Positions 34,405 to 42,721 of a stretch of DNA of 64,000 nt are shown here, piece after piece. The notes under the pieces are model-generated. The model was not told the DNA's origin. It was given only the letters and a program-made list of their open reading frames with translations, and ran no database searches. The stretch is from Clostridia bacterium. Lineage in GTDB: Bacteria > Bacillota > Clostridia > Oscillospirales > Acutalibacteraceae. The position numbers and the translations under genes are program-made. Location of the stretch: contig JAGASD010000063.1 of NCBI GenBank assembly GCA_017621885.1, positions 62,001-126,000 of the forward strand. Direction: 5' to 3'. The stretch's first letter is position 1. Every line of letters begins with the position of its first letter.

Positions 34405-35409
34405 ATGTTGTTTTCACAAGACATTGGTGTGGACCTCGGTACAGCTAATACCCTTGTATTTGTTAAAGGTAAGGGTATCGTAATCAGAGAACCGTCGGTA
34501 GTTGCGGTTGATGAAAGAACAAATCCAAAAACAGTTGTTGCTGTTGGCGCGGATGCCAAAAGAATGATAGGCAGAACACCCGGTTCAATTACTGCGGTAA
34601 GACCCCTTAAAGACGGTGTTATTGCAGACTTTGATATGACCTCGGATATGCTTAAAGCATTTATAAAAAGAGCGATCAGCGGCTCACCCTTCAATAGGGC
34701 AAGAGTTATGATTTGTATACCCTCAGGAGTTACAGAGGTTGAGAGAAGAGCCGTTCACGATGCGGCAAAAAGTGCAGGCGCCAGATATGTAAGCCTTATT
34801 GAAGAGCCGATGGCTGCGGCTATCGGTGCGGGACTTCCCGTGCTTGAGGCAACCGGTAGTATGATTGTTGACATCGGCGGCGGTACGTCAGAGGTTGCGG
34901 TTATTTCCCTTGGCGATATCGTTACGTCAAAATCAGTAAGGGTTGCGGGTGACAATTTTGATGAAGCAATTATTTCTTATGTAAAAAGAACCTTCAACCT
35001 TCTTATAGGTGAACGTTCAGCAGAAGATATTAAGCTTAAACTCGGTTCGGCTTATCCTTATGAAGGTGAAGCTGCAATGGAAATAAAGGGCAGAAACCTT
35101 ATTGACGGTCTTCCCAAATCAGTTGAAATAACAAGTGAGCAGGTGCGTCAGGCTCTTGCTGACCCCGTTGACGAAATTCTTGATTCAATTCGCTATACGT
35201 TAGACAGAACGCCCCCTGAGCTTTCTGCAGATATTATTGAACGCGGAATCACTCTTACGGGTGGCGGTGCGCTTCTTCGCGGACTTGATAAGCTCATTTC
35301 AACCGAAACAGGTATGCCCGTTAAGGTTGCTGAAAATCCCCTTGACTGTGTTGTAAGGGGTACGGGTATTTGTCTTGAAAAAGACCTTTTAGGATTCAAC
35401 AGCAAATAA
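34405..35409 (+). CDS. mreB: Rod-shape-determining actin homologue MreB
   Basis: 334 residues. Phosphate-1 motif [19 protein letters not shown] at the N-terminus, [15 protein letters not shown] near residue 134, the phosphate-2 motif [18 protein letters not shown] near residue 153 and [19 protein letters not shown] near residue 285. MreB forms membrane-bound filaments that guide the cell-wall elongation machinery. The ribosome site is AAAGGA. It heads the elongation cluster mreB-mreC-mreD-PBP2, here joined by a MinD-like ATPase. Confidence 0.96.
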   Translation: MLFSQDIGVDLGTANTLVFVKGKGIVIREPSVVAVDERTNPKTVVAVGADAKRMIGRTPGSITAVRPLKDGVIADFDMTSDMLKAFIKRAISGSPFNRARVMICIPSGVTEVERRAVHDAAKSAGARYVSLIEEPMAAAIGAGLPVLEATGSMIVDIGGGTSEVAVISLGDIVTSKSVRVAGDNFDEAIISYVKRTFNLLIGERSAEDIKLKLGSAYPYEGEAAMEIKGRNLIDGLPKSVEITSEQVRQALADPVDEILDSIRYTLDRTPPELSADIIERGITLTGGGALLRGLDKLISTETGMPVKVAENPLDCVVRGTGICLEKDLLGFNSK

Positions 35410-35426
35410 CTTTAAGGATTGATAAA

Positions 35427-36284
35427 ATGAAAAGATTTTTTCATTCAAGCGGTTTCAAAACACTTGTGGTTATTGCCGTGGTAATGCTTTTAGGTGTGCT
35501 TTGTGCGGTAATAAGCCACAATGCAGCTTCACCGTTTACTACGGCGGTGGGAACAGTTTTTTCACCATTACAGAAGCTTTCTGCGGCAATTGAAGAAAAC
35601 CTCGGAGAGGTTTCTTCTGCTTTTACCTCCTCCTCTGTTTACAAAGAGGAAAACGAGGCGCTCAAAAAAGAGCTTGAAGAGTATCGTGTAAAGCTTGCAG
35701 ATTATGACGATATGAAAAAGAAAGTTACCGCATACGAAGAGTTTTACGGGATAAAACAGAAAAATGCGGATTATAAATTCAGCTACGGCTCCGTTATTTC
35801 GAGAGACGCGGCAGATGCTTACAATTCCTTTGTACTTAACACCGGTTCAAAGGACGGTGTCGATGTTGGTGATCCGGTTATTTACGGTGAATATATTGTG
35901 GGAATTGTAAGAAAAGTTAATTATACTACCTGCGTTGTTTATACCGTTCTTGATCCAAGGGTAAATATAGGTGCTTTTGAATCTGCTACCCGTGAGTACG
36001 GATATGTCAGCGGTGATGCGGATTTATATAAAAAGGGTCTTTGTAAATTGCAGGGTCTTGATTCATCCACATCCGTTGTAAGCGGCGGTGTTGTCTGCAC
36101 ATCGGGTGCAGGCGGTGTTTTCCCCGACGGACTTATAATCGGTGAGGTTACTGCAGTTAAAAACGACGACGTTTCTTCAGCATATTATGCTGAAATAAAG
36201 CCTTTTGCCGATGTATCGGAAATTACTGATGTTTTCGTTATAACCTCTTTTGAGGGGCAGGGTGAAGGTGAAATAAAACAATAA
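35427..36284 (+). CDS. mreC: Rod-shape-determining protein MreC
   Basis: 285 residues. A short cytoplasmic start is followed by one membrane segment (residues 11 to 29), a coiled coil at residues 70 to 105 (YKEENEALKKELEEYRVKL) and a double beta-barrel domain with VISRDAADAYNSFVLNTG near residue 128 and GDPVIYGEYIVGIVRKV near residue 148. MreC outside the membrane activates PBP2 and links it to MreB. It lies 17 bases after mreB. Confidence 0.93.
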   Translation: MKRFFHSSGFKTLVVIAVVMLLGVLCAVISHNAASPFTTAVGTVFSPLQKLSAAIEENLGEVSSAFTSSSVYKEENEALKKELEEYRVKLADYDDMKKKVTAYEEFYGIKQKNADYKFSYGSVISRDAADAYNSFVLNTGSKDGVDVGDPVIYGEYIVGIVRKVNYTTCVVYTVLDPRVNIGAFESATREYGYVSGDADLYKKGLCKLQGLDSSTSVVSGGVVCTSGAGGVFPDGLIIGEVTAVKNDDVSSAYYAEIKPFADVSEITDVFVITSFEGQGEGEIKQ

Positions 36285-36312
36285 ATGACGATAGGGAAAG
36301 AGGTGAAAACCC

Positions 36313-36834
36313 TTGCATTATGACAATAACAGACCCAAATACATAAGATATGCCATTTATACCGCAGTAATTGTTTTTGCGGCTGTTTTACAAAATTCTT
36401 TGAATATTATTCCTGAAATTTTCGGTGCAAGGGCATTCATACTTTTGCCTTTATGCGTTTGTATAGCAATGTTTGAGAGAGAAATTGCATCTGCGGTGTT
36501 TGGCGCAGTCGCAGGTGTTTTATGGGATGTCAGCGCAGGTCAAGACGGATTCAATGCGTTTGTACTTTTGCTGATAGGTGCTGTATGCAGCTTGCTTATA
36601 AGCCATTTTATGAGAAGAAATGTTCTTACTGCTGCCGTTCTCGGTGCGGGTTCAATTGCGGTATACAATATCCTTTACGTCCTGATAAACCTTATGGCAC
36701 AGGGCTCAGGCGGCTCTGTAAAAGAATTGTTTGTGTTCTATCTTTTGTCGGGTATATATACAATGATATTTGTTCCCGTAGGTTATTTCCTTGTGTCGTA
36801 TATACACGAAAATCATAAGACTGCCGATGAATAA
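36313..36834 (+). CDS. mreD: Rod-shape-determining protein MreD
   Basis: 173 residues with a TTG start at 36313, supported by AGAGGTGAAAACCC and the lack of a better ATG. It is an integral membrane protein with five or six segments, with the family stretch AVAGVLWDVSAGQDGFNAF near residue 62 followed by LLISHFMRRNVLT. It works with MreC in the elongation complex. Being short and hydrophobic it is recognised mostly by context, which is clear here. Confidence 0.92.
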   Translation: MHYDNNRPKYIRYAIYTAVIVFAAVLQNSLNIIPEIFGARAFILLPLCVCIAMFEREIASAVFGAVAGVLWDVSAGQDGFNAFVLLLIGAVCSLLISHFMRRNVLTAAVLGAGSIAVYNILYVLINLMAQGSGGSVKELFVFYLLSGIYTMIFVPVGYFLVSYIHENHKTADE

Positions 36835-36908
36835 TTATTAAAACAAAAAATTTGATGTGTCTGAATTCTTGAATTTTAGGTGTACAAGGTATTTGAAGGT
36901 AATTTATT

Positions 36909-39017
36909 ATGTCTATTGAAATACGAAAAAGAAGAAGAGTGGCAGGTACCGTTATAATTGCGGTAGGTTTCCTGTTTCTTGTATTCGCTCTTGTGAAAAC
37001 GCAGATAATTGATGCTGATGAATATAAAGCAGCGGCAAAAAGCCTTTCTGTTTCAAGCAGTGTTGTTAAAGCTTCCCGCGGTGAAATCCTTGACTGTAAC
37101 GGTGTTGCGCTTGTTACAAATCGTCAGGGTAATTCAATTGTGTTTAAATATGCGGATTTTCCCGAATCTAAGGACCAGGCTGCGAGAAACGAGCTCATAT
37201 ATTCTCTCATAAAGCTTTTTGAAAAGAATAATCTTGAATGGATTGACAGACTCCCCGTTGTTTATTCCGGCGGTAAGCTTGTTGTGGACAAGGAAAAGGA
37301 TAAAGAGTTTGAGTATATGGTTTCGGAAAATATGCTTGAGCTTTCCAAAGGGGTAAAATCCACTCCCGAGGAGTGCTTGGATGCGCTTATTAAGCGTTAC
37401 GGATTAGAGGCGTATTCAAAAGAGGATGCCAGAAAAATTGCCTCCGTTTGCTTCGGTATGAAATATTTATCCTTTTCAGTTTCATCTCCGTATACCTTTG
37501 CAGAGGATGTGCCTTCAGAGCTTGTTTCAACCATAATGGAAATGAGCGATACGTATCCGGGTGTTTCCTTTGAAAGCATAAGCTACAGAGAATACAGTGA
37601 CAAAAAAAGCTTTTCTCACATTCTGGGTGTTGTAGGCTCTATCAGCTCTGAGGAGTATGAGGCAGAAAATAATCTTCTTAACGAAAAGCTTAATGACGAT
37701 ACACTTACGGCTACAGAAATTCTTAATCTGAAAAACAATGCGTACTCTCTTGATGACAGCTACGGTAAAAGCGGTATTGAAGCTGCTATGGAGTCATATC
37801 TGAGAGGTAGTAATGGCGTTAAAACAACTACCATCGAATCAGACGGCTCGGTAGTTGAGGATTATTCAATAAAGCCGGTTCAGGGAAATACAGTTGTTAC
37901 AACTATTGATGCAGGCTTGCAGAAGGTTGCCGCAAAAGCCTTGGCTGATATGCTTGTGGATAACAAGAATTCTGCTTATTTCGGCACAGCAGGTGCAATG
38001 GTTGTGCTTAATTGTAAAACGGGCGCGGTGCTTGCAAACGTATCCTTGCCCACTTACGATATTACAAGATATTACATTGATTATGAAAAACTTTCCGCCG
38101 ATAAGGAAAGTCCCTTGTGGAATCGCGGTATGCAAAGTGCCTATGCTCCCGGCTCAACAATGAAACCGGCAGTTGCACTTGCGGCGTTAGAGGAAAAGGA
38201 AATCACTGTCGGCAGTACGTGCTACTGCAACGGTACTTATGTGCTTGAGGATCAGACCTTTAAGTGCCTCGGCTCTCACGGACATCTTAACGTTACAACA
38301 GCTCTTGAGAAATCCTGCAATATCTTTTTCTTTGAAATGGGTAAGAAATTGGGTATTGATAAAATGAATAAATACAGTAACCTTCTCGGTCTGGGTCAGA
38401 AAACAGGTATAGAGCTTCCGGAAGCAGAGGGTATGCTGGCAAGTGTTGCAAATAAAGAGGCCGCGGGTCAGCTTTGGTTACCCGGTGATACGGTGCAGGC
38501 GGCAATCGGTCAGTCGGACAATCTTTTCACACCCTTACAGCTTGCAAACTACTGTGCAACCATTGCCAACGGAGGTACACGCTATAAACCGTATATTATT
38601 AAATCAGTACTTTCCTCCGATATGTCGGAAATTATATATGAAACTGAGCCCACTGTGCTCAATACTCTTAACGTAAGTGAAACCAACCTCAATATTGTCA
38701 GACAGGGTATGCGTCAGGTTATTACAACCGGCTCATGTAAAACTGCATTTAAGGACTGCCTGATTGATGCGGCGGGAAAAACAGGTACATCTCAGTTGAA
38801 AAGAACAACGGCGTCAGGTGTTACAATGGTTTGCAACAACGGTTTCTTTATATCCTTCGCACCTTACGACGACCCTGAAATTGCTATTGCAATTGTGGCA
38901 GAAAACGCTTTGACCGGTAGTAATACCTCTAAAGCGGCTGTGCCTGTGTATAATTACTATTTCGGTCAGAAAACAAAGTATGATATCGACCGTACACAAA
39001 ATACACTTATTCCGTAG
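36909..39017 (+). CDS. mrdA: Penicillin-binding protein 2 (class B, elongation transpeptidase)
   Basis: 702 residues. One N-terminal membrane segment (residues 13 to 31), a PBP dimerisation region with VVKASRGEILDCNGVAL near residue 52, then the transpeptidase domain. Active-site motifs are STMK at Ser416-Lys419, SCN at 469-471 and KTG at 624-626. It cross-links peptidoglycan during side-wall growth in concert with RodA. It lies at the end of mreBCD, the usual position. RodA is not in the window. SpoVD-like proteins share the layout, but the absence of a PASTA domain and the mre context favour PBP2. Confidence 0.93.
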   Translation: MSIEIRKRRRVAGTVIIAVGFLFLVFALVKTQIIDADEYKAAAKSLSVSSSVVKASRGEILDCNGVALVTNRQGNSIVFKYADFPESKDQAARNELIYSLIKLFEKNNLEWIDRLPVVYSGGKLVVDKEKDKEFEYMVSENMLELSKGVKSTPEECLDALIKRYGLEAYSKEDARKIASVCFGMKYLSFSVSSPYTFAEDVPSELVSTIMEMSDTYPGVSFESISYREYSDKKSFSHILGVVGSISSEEYEAENNLLNEKLNDDTLTATEILNLKNNAYSLDDSYGKSGIEAAMESYLRGSNGVKTTTIESDGSVVEDYSIKPVQGNTVVTTIDAGLQKVAAKALADMLVDNKNSAYFGTAGAMVVLNCKTGAVLANVSLPTYDITRYYIDYEKLSADKESPLWNRGMQSAYAPGSTMKPAVALAALEEKEITVGSTCYCNGTYVLEDQTFKCLGSHGHLNVTTALEKSCNIFFFEMGKKLGIDKMNKYSNLLGLGQKTGIELPEAEGMLASVANKEAAGQLWLPGDTVQAAIGQSDNLFTPLQLANYCATIANGGTRYKPYIIKSVLSSDMSEIIYETEPTVLNTLNVSETNLNIVRQGMRQVITTGSCKTAFKDCLIDAAGKTGTSQLKRTTASGVTMVCNNGFFISFAPYDDPEIAIAIVAENALTGSNTSKAAVPVYNYYFGQKTKYDIDRTQNTLIP

Positions 39018-39026
39018 GTGAAAGTT

Positions 39027-39746
39027 ATGAAAATTATTACGGTTGCCTCAGCAAAAGGCGGCGTAGGAAAATCAACTTTTTGTTATGCTGTGGGCAAGAT
39101 GTTATCTGACCACGGAAAAAGAGTGCTTCTTGTTGATATGGATATCGGTGTGAGAAGCCTTGATATTCTTTTGGGTGTGGCAGAAAGAATTGTTTATAAT
39201 TGGGGTGACGTAATAAACGGAGCCTGCGATTACAGAAGTGCGGTTGTCGAAGCGTATAATAATTTATTTGTTTTGCCTGCACCTCTTGATTTCAACGAAA
39301 AATACACATCAGAATCATTCTGCGAAATAATTTCACTTTATGAAAAGGATTTTGATTTTGTTTTTCTTGATTCACCGGCCGGGCTTGAAAGCGGATTTGA
39401 GCTTGCTTCGGGTGCTTGTGACAGTTGCGTTGTTATGTCAACTCCCGATGCTATAAGCATAAGAGCCGCATCATACGCTTCTGAAAAAATCCGTAAAGCC
39501 GGAGTTTCAGATGTGCGTCTTGTAGTAAATAAGTTTGATAAGCGTTACCATAAAAGAATTAACGTTGATGATTTTATTGATACGGTGGGTGCTCGGCTTC
39601 TTGGTATAATCCCCGATTCCCAGGAAATATACGCTTCCGTGAACGGTGAAAAAATACCGTATACCAGTAAGGGTAATCAGGCGTTTTTAAGAATTTCCAA
39701 AAGAATTTGCGGAGAGAGTTTGCCATTCAGAGCTAAAAATCTTTGA
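39027..39746 (+). CDS. MinD-like ParA-family ATPase
   Basis: 239 residues from the ATG at 39027 (AGGTGAAAGTT); an in-frame GTG three codons earlier is less likely. Deviant Walker A SAKGGVGKST near residue 10, switch I VDMDIGVRSLDILLG near residue 38, and Walker B FVFLDSPAGLESGF near residue 112. The sequence is MinD-type rather than Soj-type, and its location after PBP2 recalls the mreBCD-minCD order of Bacillus. No MinC or MinE gene lies nearby, and the C-terminus (RISKRICGESLPF) is only a weak match for the MinD membrane-binding helix. Division-site placement is thus likely but not proven. Confidence 0.8.
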   Translation: MKIITVASAKGGVGKSTFCYAVGKMLSDHGKRVLLVDMDIGVRSLDILLGVAERIVYNWGDVINGACDYRSAVVEAYNNLFVLPAPLDFNEKYTSESFCEIISLYEKDFDFVFLDSPAGLESGFELASGACDSCVVMSTPDAISIRAASYASEKIRKAGVSDVRLVVNKFDKRYHKRINVDDFIDTVGARLLGIIPDSQEIYASVNGEKIPYTSKGNQAFLRISKRICGESLPFRAKNL

Positions 39747-39752
39747 TTGTTA

Positions 39753-39780
39753 TTGACATTTGTATTTTTAATAGTATAAT
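39753..39780 (+). promoter_or_regulatory. Sigma-A promoter of the TPP riboswitch / thiT unit
   Basis: TTGACA (39753-39758) and TATAAT (39775-39780), both perfect, are 16 bases apart, a short distance before the riboswitch. Confidence 0.85.
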
Positions 39781-39825
39781 AAAGTTGCCCGAAGAAAAGT
39801 AGCTACGCTTCGTGCCGAAAATAAA

Positions 39826-39914
39826 ACAGGGGAGCTGACGGACGTCGGCTGAGAAAGAAAACATCCCTTTTCTGACCCTAATAACCTGATGCGGATAATG
39901 CCGCCGTAGGAAAA
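39826..39914 (+). promoter_or_regulatory. Thiamine pyrophosphate (TPP) riboswitch aptamer
   Basis: The THI-box elements appear in order: CAGGGGAGCTG, GGCTGAGAAAG, CTGACCCTAATAACCTGAT, GCGGATAATGCCGCCGTAGG. These match the conserved core that binds TPP. It lies directly before a terminator-like hairpin and the thiamine transporter gene thiT, so TPP should reduce thiT expression. Confidence 0.95.
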
Positions 39915-39929
39915 ATAATCCGGAAGTTT

Positions 39930-39964
39930 CTCCCTATGGCTGTGTGACCGCCGTAGGGAGATTT
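39930..39964 (+). terminator. Riboswitch-controlled terminator hairpin
   Basis: CTCCCTATGGC and GCCGTAGGGAG form an 11-bp stem with one G-U pair and a 9-base loop, followed by ATTTTAATT. The aptamer segment CCGTAGG (39903-39909) can pair with CCTATGG in the left arm, giving a mutually exclusive antiterminator. The T run is short, so attenuation may be partial. Confidence 0.75.
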
Positions 39965-39982
39965 TAATTCGGAGGAAAAATT

Positions 39983-40573
39983 ATGGAAAAATTAACAAAA
40001 AAACAAAAAATCAGACGACTTGCCGAAAGTGCAATAATGCTTGCTTTAAGCACAATTCTTGCTGAATTTGCGGTGTTTAAGCTGCCTTATGGCGGAAGTG
40101 TTACCCTTTTCAGTCAATTGCCGTTGGTGGTGATTTCTTACCGCTATGGTGTGAAGTGGGGCGGATTTACGGGTCTTGTTATGGCGTGCATACAGATGCT
40201 GTTCGGACTTGAGAATTTCTCTTATGTAAGCGGAATATGGGCGTATCTGATACTTATATTTGCTGATTACATTATTGCTTTTGGTGTTCTCGGTCTTGGC
40301 GGAATGTTCAAGAATAAAATAAAAAAACAGTCAATTTCATTGGCTGTAGGCAGTATTGTTGTTTCGTTTATAAGATTTCTGTGTCACTTTATAAGCGGTG
40401 TTACTATCTGGAGCAGCTATGCAGAGAACACATCGGTGTGGGCATATTCTCTTACATATAATGCAAGCTATATGTTACCCGAGCTGATAATTACCGCCGT
40501 GGGTGCTTTTGGTATCGCTTCTTTATTCGACCTTTCATCACCTGAGATAAAGGTTAGAAAAGCTAAAAAGTAA
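39983..40573 (+). CDS. thiT: Thiamine transporter ThiT (ECF S-component)
   Basis: 196 residues with six membrane segments. Family stretches are KLPYGGSVTLFSQLPLVVISYRYG without break near residue 33 to 56, and FIRFLCHFISGVTIWSSY near residue 130, followed by WAYSLTYNASYMLPE. The Trp, Tyr and His of this second block line the thiamine site in the Lactococcus protein. ThiT uses the shared energy-coupling module EcfAA'T, encoded elsewhere. The TPP riboswitch upstream confirms the assignment. The ribosome site is CGGAGGAAAAATT. Confidence 0.95.
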   Translation: MEKLTKKQKIRRLAESAIMLALSTILAEFAVFKLPYGGSVTLFSQLPLVVISYRYGVKWGGFTGLVMACIQMLFGLENFSYVSGIWAYLILIFADYIIAFGVLGLGGMFKNKIKKQSISLAVGSIVVSFIRFLCHFISGVTIWSSYAENTSVWAYSLTYNASYMLPELIITAVGAFGIASLFDLSSPEIKVRKAKK

Positions 40574-40611
40574 ATAAATTGTAAACCTCCTTGAGATGTT
40601 TGTATTTTTAT

Positions 40612-40640
40612 TTGAATTTTTCTTTCAATAATGATACAAT
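40612..40640 (+). promoter_or_regulatory. Sigma-A promoter of the zinc-ribbon/TPR protein gene
   Basis: TTGAAT (40612-40617) and TACAAT (40635-40640) are 17 bases apart, 32 bases before the TTG start. Confidence 0.6.
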
Positions 40641-40671
40641 GAAAAATATATTCATCTGAGGAGGTTTTTCC

Positions 40672-42126
40672 TTGAAAGAACAAGAAAATAATTTAATGCC
40701 TGAAGAACAGGTTAACGAGAATCCCGTTGAGGATGCGAAAGAACCTGCTTGCGAGAATACACCCGAGCAGGAGCTTAACGAGGAATTAGAGAATATTGCC
40801 GAGCTTTTCAGAACTGAGCTTGCAAAAGCGCAGGAGGCTGAAAGCGAAGATGGCGTTACTGCAGAGGAAAATGACGAAGCTGCAGAAGAAACGCAAGCAA
40901 CAGAGGGAACAGGGCAAACAGAGGAAGTTGCACTTTGTGCTTGTTGCGGTGAAGAGCCAAAGCCTGAAAACGGTGATTACTGTGAAAAATGCATTGAAAA
41001 TATGCGCCACTATCCAATCGGTTTTGCAAATATTATTATAGCGGTGCTTATAACTGTTATGGCAGGTGTATCCGCTTTCACTTTTTTTCAGGATGTTGAA
41101 GGCTATTCGTATGCTTACGAGGCAAAAAAGGATAAGGCAGACGGTTTCTTGACCTCCTCATTAGAAAATTATGATATGGGTATTTCTTTCTTTAAGAGCA
41201 GAAAAGCAAACCCTACCAATCTTTACTTTGAAAGTGCAGAGGTTGTTTTTAACACAATGTCAGCAGGCACATCATCAATGAATGATGTGGCACAGAGGAT
41301 TGAAGATGGCATAGGCGATTCAAATCCGAATTTGTTTATTTATAAAAATAACGTTGATATGCGTAATGAAAGTATGGTGCTTTACGGCACTATGAAGTCA
41401 TTTTACGATATTATGAACAGCGGTCAGTATTCAACCTATGAGGCAGTTATGGCAGAGGTTGAAAAGCTTGTGGGTACAGAGCTTACCGTGACTTCAATTG
41501 ACGGAAAAACAGAGCAGAAATTCACTGCGGATGAGGGTATGCTTCGTTTTTGCCAGTATATGTATGCATATACATCCGGTCAGTATGAGGATGCCGAAAA
41601 ATATCTGAGAAAGGTTTACGAGCTTAAATCTGACTACGTGTGGCTTTACGCTTACGAATTAGCTTTTTCAGATATAAAAAGCGGTAATCTTGAAGAGGCA
41701 AAAAAGCTTGCTGATGCAATTTGTGAAAACAACAAAGAGGAATCGGATTCCTATTGTCTTAATTCTGCAATTGCAAGAATGTCGGGTGATACCGAAGGTG
41801 CAATTAAATTTGCAGATGAAGGACTTAAATATTGTCCGACTGATGCAGAAATTTTAAGAAATAAAGCGATGGCATACGTTGCTGCAGGTGATATAAAGAA
41901 TGCCGGTGCATCTATAAACGAGGCATTGTCATACAATCAATACGGTTTGCTTTATTACACTGCAATAGTAATTGAAAACGAGCAGGGTAATAAAGAAAGT
42001 GTTGAAGAAATGAAAAAAATTCTTGAAGATAACGGTATTCCGCTGTCAGAAAGATTGAACAGCTATCTCGGTGGAAAAATCACCGCAAAACAGCTTTTTA
42101 CAGAAGGGACAGGTGAGGTAGAATGA
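40672..42126 (+). CDS. Membrane protein with acidic N-terminus, zinc ribbon and TPR-like C-domain
   Basis: 484 residues with a TTG start at 40672 behind GAGGAGGTTTTTCC. Residues 1 to 85 are acidic and low in complexity. Residues 89 to 108 form a four-cysteine zinc ribbon (CACCGEEPKPENGDYCEKC). Residues 117 to 140 are a membrane segment. The remaining part is alpha-helical, and from about residue 300 contains TPR-like repeats such as YEDAEKYLRKVYELKSDY and AIKFADEGLKYCPTDAEIL. So a cytosolic zinc ribbon is tethered to an external or periplasm-side TPR domain. Its translation is coupled to the next gene by a 4-base overlap. Function unknown. Confidence 0.75.
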   Translation: MKEQENNLMPEEQVNENPVEDAKEPACENTPEQELNEELENIAELFRTELAKAQEAESEDGVTAEENDEAAEETQATEGTGQTEEVALCACCGEEPKPENGDYCEKCIENMRHYPIGFANIIIAVLITVMAGVSAFTFFQDVEGYSYAYEAKKDKADGFLTSSLENYDMGISFFKSRKANPTNLYFESAEVVFNTMSAGTSSMNDVAQRIEDGIGDSNPNLFIYKNNVDMRNESMVLYGTMKSFYDIMNSGQYSTYEAVMAEVEKLVGTELTVTSIDGKTEQKFTADEGMLRFCQYMYAYTSGQYEDAEKYLRKVYELKSDYVWLYAYELAFSDIKSGNLEEAKKLADAICENNKEESDSYCLNSAIARMSGDTEGAIKFADEGLKYCPTDAEILRNKAMAYVAAGDIKNAGASINEALSYNQYGLLYYTAIVIENEQGNKESVEEMKKILEDNGIPLSERLNSYLGGKITAKQLFTEGTGEVE

Positions 42127-42677
42127 ATTATATTTACGTAGCAACACGTGTTTTAACGTATTTCGGTACCTTACTCAGAACTATCTGGGAGCATATTGTA
42201 TGCCGTGTATGTAAAATTGCCGCAGAGGATGTAAGAGCTTTTAAGAATGATGAGCTCTGCGGTCACGTTGAACATGAGGTTATTCGCAGAACGAAGCACG
42301 CTTTCCTTATGTGCTTTGTACCCTTTACAATGAACTTTTTGCTCGGTATATGCTTTTTGCTTACGGGCTCTTACAGACTTGTTTATTTAGGCGACACAAC
42401 TGTTTATCAGGCATTCCTTTTTATGTGGATGGGTATTTCGTGCCTTGCTAACTGTGCGCCGTCTTTTGAAGATATGTTAGCTTTTAAGGACTGTGTTTAC
42501 AGCGGCAAAAGTAAAGCGCTTAAAATAATACTTGCACCTTTCTTTGGTGTGGTATGTGCGGCGGCTTGCCTTGAAAAATATTCACTGACGTTTATTCTTT
42601 CCATTGCTTTCGGAGTGGCTTTTCCGTATCTTACAGCGTGGATTATGCCTTTGATAAGTAAATTTATGAGCTTGTAA
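42123..42677 (+). CDS. Unknown membrane protein paired with the zinc-ribbon/TPR protein
   Basis: 184 residues. The first 60 form a soluble or amphipathic part containing CRVCKIAAEDVRAFKNDELC. Four hydrophobic segments follow (about residues 62 to 84, 94 to 115, 134 to 150 and 155 to 180). The stretch YLGDTTVYQAFLFMWMGISCLANCAPSFEDM resembles a family of small uncharacterised Clostridia membrane proteins, quoted here only as WMGISCLANCAPSFEDM for the core. It overlaps the preceding gene by 4 bases and is followed by a terminator, so the two genes form a unit. No function can be assigned. Confidence 0.7.
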   Translation: MNYIYVATRVLTYFGTLLRTIWEHIVCRVCKIAAEDVRAFKNDELCGHVEHEVIRRTKHAFLMCFVPFTMNFLLGICFLLTGSYRLVYLGDTTVYQAFLFMWMGISCLANCAPSFEDMLAFKDCVYSGKSKALKIILAPFFGVVCAAACLEKYSLTFILSIAFGVAFPYLTAWIMPLISKFMSL

Positions 42678-42684
42678 AATATTA

Positions 42685-42720
42685 AAAACGCGACCCGGAG
42701 AATTCTCTGAGTCGCGTTTT
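42685..42720. terminator. Bidirectional terminator
   Basis: AAAACGCGAC and GTCGCGTTTT form a perfect 10-bp stem around an inner GAGAATTCTC palindrome. T runs on either strand let it serve both the plus-strand gene ending at 42677 and the minus-strand gene ending at 42722. Confidence 0.85.
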
Positions 42721-42721
42721 G

